NCBI GenBank assembly: GCA_009774615.1
Contig: VSOC01000174.1
Span: 1-6,596, forward strand
DNA from: Lachnospiraceae bacterium
GTDB lineage: Bacteria > Bacillota > Clostridia > Lachnospirales > Lachnospiraceae
DNA length: 6,596 bases
Direction: 5' to 3'
Shown here: positions 1-5,378 of the stretch, piece after piece
Numbering within the stretch: position 1 is the first letter of the stretch
How the letters are laid out: each line of letters begins with the position of its first letter
Notes under the pieces: generated by a model
The model's database searches: none
What the model saw: only the letters and a program-made list of their open reading frames with translations
Told to the model about the DNA's origin: nothing
Program-made: the position numbers and the translations under genes

Positions 1-99
1 TGTAGAGTGCTTGAAAAAGTGGGATTCCAGTATGAGGGTACATTGAGAAGTAATGCTGTAAAAAATGGTAAAGTTATTGTACGTAGACAAGATATTTGA
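1..99 (+). CDS. GNAT-family acetyltransferase (RimJ/RimL-like), C-terminal end only
   Basis: Frame 1 is open from the window edge to TGA at 97-99 and encodes 32 residues containing RVLEKVGFQYEGTLR. That matches the conserved C-terminal signature of RimJ/RimL-type GNAT N-acetyltransferases (S-x-RVLEK-x-GF-x-x-EG-x-x-R), enzymes that move an acetyl group from acetyl-CoA to an amine, often a protein N-terminus. The start and acetyl-CoA-binding core lie outside the window. The usual last strand of this family (an Asp followed by a Tyr-Ser/Gly-Leu-Leu tail) is not visible: the reading ends in RRQDI. The 3' end may therefore be divergent or altered. It is probably a host gene flanking the mobile element. 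The family call is from motif memory, not a search. Confidence 0.7.
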   Translation, partial: CRVLEKVGFQYEGTLRSNAVKNGKVIVRRQDI

Positions 100-104
100 G
101 AAAC

Positions 105-144
105 GTGGGAAAGGGCGGGAAAGGATGGGCAACGGTGAGAAAGG
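105..144 (+). repeat. Four degenerate G-rich 10-nt tandem units
   Basis: Directly downstream of the acetyltransferase stop are four consecutive decamers: GTGGGAAAGG, GCGGGAAAGG, ATGGGCAACG and GTGAGAAAGG. They share the pattern G-[TC]-GGGAAAGG. The 10-nt period is close to one DNA helical turn. The function is unknown; it could be a protein-binding array or simply a purine-rich spacer. Confidence 0.4.
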
Positions 145-170
145 CTAGTATTCATGCGGGATTCAGCGAT

Positions 171-194
171 TTTAAGGCGAGAAAAAGCCTTAAA
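171..194 (+). other. Perfect 8-bp hairpin downstream of the acetyltransferase
   Basis: TTTAAGGC (171-178) is exactly inverted as GCCTTAAA (187-194) around an 8-nt purine-rich loop. It is followed by a T-rich stretch. A second pairing, GAGAAA (179-184) with TTTCTC (195-200), overlaps it and would compete. It may assist termination upstream of the stronger hairpin at 217-242, or form part of a leader. No gene follows that it could obviously regulate. Confidence 0.4.
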
Positions 195-216
195 TTTCTC
201 AATTATTTTGTCTTTT

Positions 217-250
217 AGAGTGCTACTTTTTAGTGGTACTCTTTTATTAT
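217..250 (+). terminator. Rho-independent terminator-like hairpin
   Basis: AGAGTGCTAC (217-226) pairs along its full 10 bp with GTGGTACTCT (233-242), including two G-T wobbles, around a TTTTTA loop. TTTATTAT follows. There is no T-run on the opposite strand, so it works for rightward transcription. It is the likely end of the transcription unit containing the acetyltransferase gene. Confidence 0.6.
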
Positions 251-592
251 GTTCTGAAGGGGATAGAAGAAAGTAAAATTTCAGTAGATGGGAAGATTCG
301 CAATTCCTGAAAATGGCTTAAAATAAGCATTTCTAAGGGTATCAAAAGAAAAAGAGCCGCTTGGTTTTGTCCCGGAAGTCACAGCAGCAGACCCAAGAGG
401 ACGAACCTAGCAGCCCATATATGAAGTATATCAGAGCGAACAGCAAATTGCAAGAGGAATAGCGTGCGCACGGGAGCGTTAGAGCGTGCGAAAATTAGAG
501 CAATATGCCGCAAATGCCCTAAATAAGGGCGTGCGTAAAGTGTGCAGAGTGTGCAAAACATATCCCTTTTCGGAGCATAAAATAAGGACAAC
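251..592. other. Intergenic stretch without a convincing gene; possible gene remnant and short repeats
   Basis: No complete gene is supported here. Frame 1 is open from 337 to TAG at 460-462 with a plausibly coding composition (rich in K, Q, E, S) but has no start codon or ribosome site, so it may be the 3' relic of a lost gene. Other contents are the small hairpin GCCCT-AAATA-AGGGC (516-530), three 9-nt tandem units GTGCGTAAA, GTGTGCAGA and GTGTGCAAA (531-557), and repeated AGCGTGCG (461-468 and 483-490). The junction between host DNA and the Mu-like element lies in or near this stretch, but its position cannot be set from one end alone. Confidence 0.4.
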
Positions 593-697
593 CAATTCTG
601 CAAATCAAGAAATTTTAAAAATCATGCAGAATTGCCCTGTTTATGCGGGTTTCAGCCCTTTTTTGTGGCCTCAAATCTTCATTTATCAATTCTGCAT
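593..697. repeat. Three copies of CAATTCTGCA in mixed orientation; candidate transposase-binding sites (left end)
   Basis: CAATTCTGCA occurs at 593-602 (+), at 625-634 on the minus strand, and at 687-696 (+). The last two extend to an 11-bp perfect inverted pair (ATGCAGAATTG at 624-634, CAATTCTGCAT at 687-697), and A/T-rich flanks (AAGA-TTTTAAAA-like) also recur. Mu-type elements carry several end-binding sites for the transposase within the first 100-200 bp of each end, just outside the repressor gene. That is exactly where these lie. The assignment to attL is inference; the right end is not in the window. Confidence 0.5.
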
Positions 698-718
698 AAA
701 AAGATTTAAAACTAAATC
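698..718 (-). terminator. Weak A/T-rich terminator-like hairpin after the repressor gene
   Basis: Read on the minus strand, GATTT and AAATC (plus coordinates 703-707 and 714-718) form a 5-bp stem around a 6-nt loop, followed immediately by TTTTT (698-702). It lies just downstream of the repressor stop. The stem is short and A/T-rich, so efficiency would be low. This is the only terminator candidate I see for that transcript. Confidence 0.3.
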
Positions 719-734
719 AAAATAACATAAAAAA

Positions 735-1220
735 TTAAGTGGTTCCGTTCTTAGCTTTATTGCTTTGAATCGGGCCGCTTTTTTTGTTGGTGTTCTCGTC
801 GGCATACGTCCAGTAAATAGACTCTGCTTTTCTCTCAACATATTTTTTGTATTTGAAATATACCAAATCAAAAACATCTTCTTGCTCATGGGATGGAAAA
901 AGACGAAACATGGCTATCAAATCCGCTTCTTCATCAGTAAGGGGAGAGCCATCACAAATAAGCCCCTGTTCATGCTTTAAATGTGCAATGTTAAAATATG
1001 TTTTGTTTTCTGAATCATTAGCTGTTTGGCTACTTCCAAAGACAAGAGTATCAAGTGAAACTTGTAGATATTTAGCGACTTTAATAAGCCCATCAAGTCT
1101 TGGACTTTGGACTTCCCATCGCCTTATAGTGCCATTTCCAAGGCCAGCTTCACGTTCGAGAGATTTGAACGTTAGTCCTCTATCTTTCGCAATTTGGCTA
1201 ATACGATCAACAAGTGTCAT
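735..1220 (-). CDS. XRE-family CI-like repressor (lysogeny repressor)
   Basis: This is a 161-residue protein with an N-terminal XRE/lambda-repressor-type helix-turn-helix, roughly residues 3-61, with the recognition region at FKSLEREAGLGNGTIRRWE. The C-terminal half, with LTDEEADLIAMFRLFPSHEQ at its start, resembles the acidic helical domain of many Clostridia prophage repressors. No S24/LexA peptidase domain is visible, so RecA-stimulated self-cleavage is not expected. The ATG is preceded by GGGAGA at good spacing. It stands divergent from the early operon across a palindromic operator, the usual arrangement for a Mu-like repressor that silences the early promoter. Repression of the promoter at 1252-1280 is inference from position. 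Confidence is high for the HTH family and moderate for the role. Confidence 0.85.
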   Translation of the reverse strand: MTLVDRISQIAKDRGLTFKSLEREAGLGNGTIRRWEVQSPRLDGLIKVAKYLQVSLDTLVFGSSQTANDSENKTYFNIAHLKHEQGLICDGSPLTDEEADLIAMFRLFPSHEQEDVFDLVYFKYKKYVERKAESIYWTYADENTNKKSGPIQSNKAKNGTT

Positions 1221-1236
1221 AAAAAATCTCCCTTCG

Positions 1237-1274
1237 GTCGCCGTTTGTCTATTGACAAATAGATAAATGGCGAC
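1237..1274. promoter_or_regulatory. Palindromic operator between repressor and early operon
   Basis: GTCGCCGTTTGTCTATT (1237-1253) is matched by its inverted copy at 1258-1274 with 15 of 17 positions identical, around the 4-nt centre GACA. Nested inside is a perfect TTTGTC-TATT-GACAAA palindrome (1244-1259), typical in size for an XRE dimer site. The right arm fills the spacer of the rightward promoter exactly and the nested site covers its -35 box, so a bound repressor would block RNA polymerase. Its closeness to the repressor start also suits autoregulation. Confidence 0.7.
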
Positions 1275-1280
1275 TATAAT
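1252..1280 (+). promoter_or_regulatory. Consensus sigma-70/SigA early promoter
   Basis: TTGACA (1252-1257), a 17-nt spacer and TATAAT (1275-1280) match the housekeeping consensus at all twelve positions with ideal spacing. It points rightward to the DUF6906 gene and the two genes behind it, leaving an A/T-rich leader of about 70 nt. It overlaps the palindromic operator, so it should be strong but tightly repressible. The repressor's own leftward promoter is not obvious: only weak -10-like matches are seen on the minus strand. Confidence 0.8.
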
Positions 1281-1358
1281 TATTATTAAGATTTAACTAT
1301 AAATCAAATAAAAGCATATCATACACACGGAAAAAAGTGAAGATAAAAGGAGGGAATA

Positions 1359-1574
1359 TTGTTGAGAAGTGGCAAGAAGCTCACTCAGAAACAGAAAATC
1401 AGGATTGGACAAGCAGGCTTTGCCCCGAAGAATTGGCTTGTCGTAAAGCAGAAGAAAAACGGGGAAGTAGTTATTATCAATCAAGCGCACAGACAAAATC
1501 AGAGTTATCCTGCCTCTGGTTGGATAACTACAAAGAGGAAGGAGCAGCAGAATGAGAAAAATAAAAAAAATTAA
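1359..1574 (+). CDS. DUF6906-family small protein
   Basis: The reading frame begins at tandem TTG codons (1359 and 1362), placed 4 and 7 nt after AAGGAGGG. The second is better spaced, giving a protein of 70 residues. The N-terminal segment RSGKKLTQKQKIRIGQAGF, followed by a PKNWLVVK-type stretch, matches the DUF6906 pattern (GK-P/L-T-R-x-QK ... G-L-x-P-x-NWLVVKD) found in short basic proteins of Clostridia phages and mobile elements. The function is unknown; high Lys/Arg content would allow nucleic-acid contact. It is first in the early operon, and its 3' end overlaps the next gene's start by 23 bp, suggesting translational coupling. A competing open frame from ATG 1337 lacks such a ribosome site. 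Confidence 0.7.
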   Translation: MLRSGKKLTQKQKIRIGQAGFAPKNWLVVKQKKNGEVVIINQAHRQNQSYPASGWITTKRKEQQNEKNKKN

Positions 1575-2505
1575 TGGCTATCTGATTGTTAAGTTCAATG
1601 ACCGGGAGAAACGCTTGAATGAAGATACTTCCCTGGGGGAGTATGGCATTATTGATGCTGAACGATATACAGGACGATTAAGTGTTGATAGGAAGGCTAT
1701 GGCATTTGACAACGCTTACACTCTGGATGAAGCCGTCGAACTGGCCAGAAGCCTTGAAGCTGAAATAGACATCAACGATGAACCCACTACCTATACTGTA
1801 ATTGTTGAAGGCAAAGATTCCTTTTCTGAAAAAGAAATAGAGCCTCAAGCCATGATTAACAAACAGGAGGATAAACTGGTAAAGCAAATTGAAAGTAGTT
1901 ATTGCCCTACTATAGATAATCAGACAGCGATTCATGTACTGCGTGGTTATAAGGCTGCTTTTTGTGACTTAGGTCTTTTGCCTGAAGATGAATTTTTTGT
2001 CAATCCAGATATTTTTAAAAACTATACTTCACCAATTCAGGCAGAAAACTGGCAAATTGTTAAGGAAATGAAAGAACCTCCAAACATTGATTTTAAACTT
2101 CAAACGAAACCAGAGTTATTTCACGGCTGGTTGGGTGACTACGGGCAAAAAGGAACAACAAAACAAAAGACAGAAGGAAAATCTATGACACAAAAAGATA
2201 CAATTGGGGCTAACAATATAAATACAGGACTAGATCTTGTGTCAGAATTAGTGTTAAAGATTGTGCCGGTTCTTGCAGAAAGTGCAGCCAAGGCACTACA
2301 ACTTCCTGAATATGAAGGGATAGAGTTTGCTGCATTGCTCCTGGAAGAAGCTGTGCGATACGGAAGCCTTTATCCAAGAGCATTTGGAGTGTTAGACAAT
2401 TCAATAATTACAGCGGCTAAGAAATTCAGGCAATGGAATACCGATCGGAATGGATTTACGGGAGCAATCCCTGACCAGGTAAAGCGTGTAGAGAGGAGGT
2501 GGTAA
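1552..2505 (+). CDS. Hypothetical protein (317 aa), early-operon, unknown function
   Basis: ATG 1552 follows AAGGAG (1539-1544) by 7 nt. The protein starts MRKIKKINGYLIVKFNDREK and continues with an acidic region rich in D/E. This type of N-terminus recurs in hypothetical proteins of Clostridia mobile elements, by my recollection only. A helical segment around residues 105-150 (QEDKLVKQIESSYCP onward) is followed by a polar linker near residues 195-215. A mostly helical C-terminal part (about 220-317) ends in a basic tail. There is no signal peptide, membrane segment or catalytic motif that I recognise. An in-frame ATG at 2185, with GAAGGA 6 nt upstream, could start a separate product of about 106 residues covering only the C-terminal part. 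It may be two modules joined by the linker. Confidence 0.65.
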   Translation: MRKIKKINGYLIVKFNDREKRLNEDTSLGEYGIIDAERYTGRLSVDRKAMAFDNAYTLDEAVELARSLEAEIDINDEPTTYTVIVEGKDSFSEKEIEPQAMINKQEDKLVKQIESSYCPTIDNQTAIHVLRGYKAAFCDLGLLPEDEFFVNPDIFKNYTSPIQAENWQIVKEMKEPPNIDFKLQTKPELFHGWLGDYGQKGTTKQKTEGKSMTQKDTIGANNINTGLDLVSELVLKIVPVLAESAAKALQLPEYEGIEFAALLLEEAVRYGSLYPRAFGVLDNSIITAAKKFRQWNTDRNGFTGAIPDQVKRVERRW

Positions 2506-2506
2506 C

Positions 2507-2725
2507 GTGAAAGGAGATGACCAGATGCTGGAACAGCCGAAGGAGCCTAATTTTTATCCAGACAATCTGAAACCTGTTACCCCTGAGATTTACGATACGC
2601 TCCAAAATATAGCCAGCACTTTGGAGCGTATAGAGAAAATCCTGTTTCTGATGGAGCGAAACCAATTAGCAGAATCGTCTGAAAGGCTTCGTGAAAGACA
2701 TGAAATCATTCAGACGTTTGCGTGA
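2507..2725 (+). CDS. Small hypothetical protein with C-terminal amphipathic helix
   Basis: The GTG at 2507 sits 6 nt after AGGAGGT (2494-2500). An in-frame ATG at 2525 also has its own AAGGAG 8 nt upstream, so either start gives a product of 72 or 66 residues. The N-terminal third is Pro/Asn-rich. The remainder (about residues 27-70, including IASTLERIEKILFLMERNQL) has leucine/isoleucine heptad-like spacing with many charged residues and probably forms a coiled coil. I do not recognise the family. It is the last gene of the early operon, one nucleotide after the preceding stop. Its 3' end overlaps the convergent ClpP-like gene by 20 bp. Confidence 0.6.
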   Translation: MKGDDQMLEQPKEPNFYPDNLKPVTPEIYDTLQNIASTLERIEKILFLMERNQLAESSERLRERHEIIQTFA

Positions 2726-3209
2726 TTATTCCACAGGCCCGGGCTTGGCTTGGATCCAACGAAATACTTTTGCTTTTTAGACACTCTTCAAGATTATAGT
2801 GGCCATTAAGCGAATTGGTTTCTTGGTTGACAATGGAAGCGTAGTTTTCGATATCCGCATCCAGCAATTGCACTAGTTCCTGTAGTTGGTAATATGACAA
2901 TTCGCCATTCATTCGTCCCTTAATAGGATGAATAACAAATTTTGATATTTTTTCGGCGGTTCTTTCACGACCAGACAGGTACATCAAGATTGCGGCAGAA
3001 GTAACCTCACCGAGGCTGTGGGTAGTTACCGGGAATGATGCCCTTTTCAAAAAATTGTAGATAGTGATTGCTGAAGAAACGCTCCCGCCAAGGCTGCTAA
3101 TATTTAACTGAAGATGTTTTATCGTGCCATTGTGGGAAGATATCCAGTTAATCAAATTTCCAATAGTAATTTCATTAATATCGTCAATAAAATTATATTC
3201 TAAATACAT
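2706..3209 (-). CDS. ClpP-fold serine protease-like protein (ClpP/crotonase superfamily)
   Basis: This 167-residue protein aligns by eye with ClpP (about 195-207 residues). NISSLGGSV (36-44) corresponds to the NSPGG oxyanion segment, GEVTSAAILMYLSG (67-80) to the nucleophile elbow with Ser71, and KFVIHP (90-95) to the RVMIHQP motif with His94. LDPSQARACGII (151-162) corresponds to the C-terminal LSAEEAKEYGLID motif. The catalytic Asp expected a few residues before that last motif appears absent: the region reads KSKSIS, and the nearest Asp is D152, inside the motif. It may use a Ser-His pair or be a non-proteolytic relative. ATG 3209 has AAGGAG 7 nt upstream. Phage ClpP-like enzymes are usually capsid-maturation proteases in late modules; this one is antisense inside the early region, which argues for a regulatory role. 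Confidence 0.75.
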   Translation of the reverse strand: MYLEYNFIDDINEITIGNLINWISSHNGTIKHLQLNISSLGGSVSSAITIYNFLKRASFPVTTHSLGEVTSAAILMYLSGRERTAEKISKFVIHPIKGRMNGELSYYQLQELVQLLDADIENYASIVNQETNSLNGHYNLEECLKSKSISLDPSQARACGIITQTSE

Positions 3210-3228
3210 TCATTTTCTCCTTTCTTTC

Positions 3229-3257
3229 GTACTCGGCTTGGCAGAGCCTGTAAGTAC
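3229..3257. promoter_or_regulatory. Interrupted inverted repeat, possible second operator
   Basis: GTACT (3229-3233) and AGTAC (3253-3257) are inverted, and inside them GGCT (3235-3238) pairs with AGCC (3245-3248). The repeat overlaps the -35 box of the rightward promoter. It is unlike the operator at 1237-1274, so a different regulator is expected, for example the Ner-like HTH protein encoded downstream. Its role is inferred only from position. Confidence 0.35.
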
Positions 3258-3265
3258 AGTATAAA
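3238..3265 (+). promoter_or_regulatory. Promoter for the transposition operon
   Basis: TTGGCA (3238-3243), a 16-nt spacer and TATAAA (3260-3265) each differ from the SigA consensus by one base. It points to the membrane-protein gene at 3304 and, with no terminator seen between them, to the HTH, transposase and MuB-like genes. Its -10 box overlaps the -10 box of the leftward promoter. Confidence 0.55.
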
Positions 3266-3286
3266 GTAGGAAAGAAGAAAAAACAA
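3258..3286 (-). promoter_or_regulatory. Promoter for the ClpP-like gene (leftward)
   Basis: On the minus strand, TTGTTT (plus 3281-3286), a 17-nt spacer and TATACT (plus 3258-3263) form a recognisable SigA promoter with a weak -35. It lies about 50 nt upstream of the ClpP-like start. The -10 box shares 4 bp (3260-3263) with the rightward -10 box, so the two promoters cannot be occupied at once. Confidence 0.5.
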
Positions 3287-3303
3287 GAAGGAAGGAGCAC
3301 AGC

Positions 3304-3720
3304 ATGAAAAAACAAAATGATTTTAAGTCGGCAATCAGTTTAACCGAGGATGCTCGCCTCAATGCTCTTCGCGCAAAGCGAGATGCCGGAGATCCGCATA
3401 ATCCGTTTTGTGCGAAAAGTGGGCGGGAAGCCGAATACTATAAAGCCGCCCAAAGTGTACAGGCATGTGATTTGATTCTTAAAGTACTTAAAAAAGAGAA
3501 AAATGAAGAAGCCTGGAAGAAGGCACGAACCGTAAAGAGAAAAGCAAAACATTTGTTCACCTGCGCAATGGATGTTTTTGTTATGGCTGGACTCATTGCT
3601 CTGGCATGTATGGGCTTTGCGGCAGTAACTGTGTTGTTTAAATTTTATGATCCAATTATCCAAGCAGCAAGCGTTATCGGAGCCTCTGCTGCCTTAGCTG
3701 CGGCACTCTGCCAGAAGTGA
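3304..3720 (+). CDS. Small membrane protein, two C-terminal transmembrane helices
   Basis: ATG 3304 follows AAGGAG (3292-3297) by 6 nt. The 138-residue protein has a charged, helical N-terminal part of about 80 residues ending in a very basic stretch (KKARTVKRKAKH, 72-83). This is followed by two hydrophobic segments at about 84-112 and 116-136. The basic stretch should stay in the cytoplasm by the positive-inside rule, leaving a short hairpin with both ends inside. There is no signal peptide and I recognise no family. It is first in the transposition operon, 31 nt before the HTH gene. A role in superinfection exclusion or host membrane interaction would be typical for such early phage genes but is speculation. 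Confidence 0.65.
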   Translation: MKKQNDFKSAISLTEDARLNALRAKRDAGDPHNPFCAKSGREAEYYKAAQSVQACDLILKVLKKEKNEEAWKKARTVKRKAKHLFTCAMDVFVMAGLIALACMGFAAVTVLFKFYDPIIQAASVIGASAALAAALCQK

Positions 3721-3751
3721 ATCTAAGAAGTACAAAGAAAGGAGGACAGCG

Positions 3752-3976
3752 ATGCGAAGTCCAAATAAAAAGCTGATACCACTTGGTCAGTTGGTCGTCA
3801 AGGCTCTTACCGATCAAAATAAAACAAAATCGGAACTGGCCGCAGAAATAGGTATCACTCCACAGTATTTAAGTTATATACTTAACGGCACACGTCCAGG
3901 AAATAAATATCTTCCGGCAATCATTGCGGCCCTCAAACTTGACCCTGATACGGTCGCACAGGTGATTGCAGCATAG
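3752..3976 (+). CDS. Small XRE/Cro-type HTH protein (Ner-like position)
   Basis: ATG 3752 follows AAAGGAGG by 6 nt. The 74-residue protein is essentially one helix-turn-helix domain: KSELAAEIGITPQYLSYILN (26-45) fits the XRE/Cro HTH, with the recognition helix at TPQYLSYI. It lies immediately before the transposase gene, as Mu ner does before A. Mu Ner is a small DNA-binding protein that turns down early transcription, so this protein may bind one of the two divergent promoter regions. The function is inferred from size, fold and position; no Ner-specific sequence signature was checked. Confidence 0.8.
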   Translation: MRSPNKKLIPLGQLVVKALTDQNKTKSELAAEIGITPQYLSYILNGTRPGNKYLPAIIAALKLDPDTVAQVIAA

Positions 3977-3998
3977 AACAGAGAAGGGAGGGACAGGA

Positions 3999-5378
3999 GT
4001 GCCAGAAGGATTCATTACTTTGGAAGAAGCTGCCATGTTTGAAGGGGTTACATATAAAGGAATGTTTTCACGAGTGACCCGTAATCCGCAACAATACGAA
4101 ACCAAAACACAAAGCCGTGAGAGTGGCGGCAAAGATCGGGTTCTAATCTCCGTCGCTTCCCTCACCGCCAAAGCCCGTAAAGCATACCGCGCCGCACAGA
4201 AAATAGAAGCAAAAGATGTCATCATCGAACAGAGAATCAAAGAACCTCCCTGGTACATAGATGCTGATCTGAACCACTACATTGAATCCAACAAAAAGAA
4301 ATTTTATGAAGCTGTCGAGTTGGCCGCACGGGTACAGGACTTTATTGATTATAAAGGCTCCGACCGCACCGCCTATGCGGAACATTATGCCCTGGGACTG
4401 GGAATCAGTTCACAAACGCTCTATCGCTACACACAAAGCATTCTTGAAGCAAATGCATGGGCGATGAAGCTGGAAAAGGAGGACGGGCAGAACCGGGATT
4501 ATTTTCGAGTGCTGGCCCTCTGCCGGAAGCCCAGAGAAACAGGAATCTTTCCCAGCCTGTCCCCGGAGCAGAAGGCCCTTATAGAAAATATCTGGTTTGA
4601 TAAGAGTTTTTCAGCAAACCAGGGAACACTGGAAATGCTCCATGAGCGATTTAAGGAGGAAGCTGCTTTGCGCGGATGGGATGACTACCCGTCGATGAAG
4701 ACCGTTTCCCGCTATGTCAAATATATCATGAACAGCCGGGAAGCTGACTCCGCCCGTTTCCTTGCTGCAAAAGGTACGCGGGAGTGGAGAAATAAGATGA
4801 TGCTTAAAGGTAAACGGGACACAACGACCCTTGATGTTATGGAACTTGTTGTTGGTGATGAACACACGTTTGACTTATGGGTTCAGTACACTGCTCCCAA
4901 CGGCAAGATTAAAGCTGTCCGTCCCAAGCTGGTTGCCTGGATGGATATGCGGAGCAAGAAAATAATCGGCGACGTGGTTTGTATTACACCCAATGGTGAT
5001 ACCTTAAAGGAATCGCTGGTAAAGATGATTTATACCGCAGGTGTTCCCAAATCGCTTCTGATTGATAACGGTAAAGACTACACGAAAAAGGAGATGACCG
5101 GACAGAATCGAAAAGAGCGAAAGATTGACTTTTCCTTTGATAGCGAAACGGAAGGCTTTTATCAGAGTATCGGTATTCAAAATGTAAGCCGTGCCCTCCC
5201 CTATCAGGCATGGGTTAAACCAATCGAACGTTTCTTTGGCTTTGTAAGTTCTAACTTTTCCAAGCGGTTTGCCAGTTACACCGGAACGCTGACCGGTTCA
5301 AAAACCGAAGCCAAGATACCAAAAGACATTGATGGGATGTTAGAACGCGGGGAACTGCTTACACTAGAGCGTGTTTGA
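3999..5378 (+). CDS. MuA-like DDE transposase, N-terminal and catalytic part (truncated by insertion)
   Basis: GTG 3999 follows GGGAGG (3986-3991) by 7 nt and leaves a 22-nt gap after the HTH gene. An upstream in-frame TTG at 3966 lies inside the previous gene and has no ribosome site, so I reject it. The product is 459 residues. A Mu-type DNA-binding N-terminus (about 4-60) and further helical DNA-binding region precede a retroviral-integrase-like core. Its DDE triad appears as D287 (VVGDEHTFD), D356 (LLIDNGKDY) and E410 (KPIERFFG). The spacings of 69 and 54 residues are close to MuA (D269, D336, E392). Translation stops at TGA 5376-5378 inside the inserted palindromic element, after two foreign residues (R, V). 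The Mu transposase C-terminal domain is thereby lost. Without the insert the gene would run to 6221 and encode 686 residues. Confidence 0.9.
   Translation: MPEGFITLEEAAMFEGVTYKGMFSRVTRNPQQYETKTQSRESGGKDRVLISVASLTAKARKAYRAAQKIEAKDVIIEQRIKEPPWYIDADLNHYIESNKKKFYEAVELAARVQDFIDYKGSDRTAYAEHYALGLGISSQTLYRYTQSILEANAWAMKLEKEDGQNRDYFRVLALCRKPRETGIFPSLSPEQKALIENIWFDKSFSANQGTLEMLHERFKEEAALRGWDDYPSMKTVSRYVKYIMNSREADSARFLAAKGTREWRNKMMLKGKRDTTTLDVMELVVGDEHTFDLWVQYTAPNGKIKAVRPKLVAWMDMRSKKIIGDVVCITPNGDTLKESLVKMIYTAGVPKSLLIDNGKDYTKKEMTGQNRKERKIDFSFDSETEGFYQSIGIQNVSRALPYQAWVKPIERFFGFVSSNFSKRFASYTGTLTGSKTEAKIPKDIDGMLERGELLTLERV

Noticed and set aside
486..725. 79-aa open frame on the plus strand (and the 74-aa frame opposite it at 379-603)
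   Set aside because: No ribosome site, no family resemblance, unnatural composition, and it runs across the repeats that better explain this stretch.
847..1266. 139-aa open frame antisense to the repressor
   Set aside because: It mirrors the repressor codons, has no ribosome site, and ends inside the operator; the minus-strand HTH protein is clearly the real gene.
1337..1555. 72-aa frame starting at ATG 1337 over the DUF6906 gene
   Set aside because: The ribosome site AAGGAGGG lies downstream of this ATG and fits the TTG starts instead; the protein has no family look, while the other frame has the DUF6906 pattern.
3966..3998. TTG 3966 as the transposase start
   Set aside because: It lies inside the preceding HTH gene without a ribosome site, whereas GTG 3999 has GGGAGG at 7 nt.
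3869..4258. Minus-strand frames within the transposase gene (3869-4258, 4143-4385, 4611-4865, 4984-5211)
   Set aside because: All are antisense shadows of the strongly supported transposase reading frame and have no start signals.
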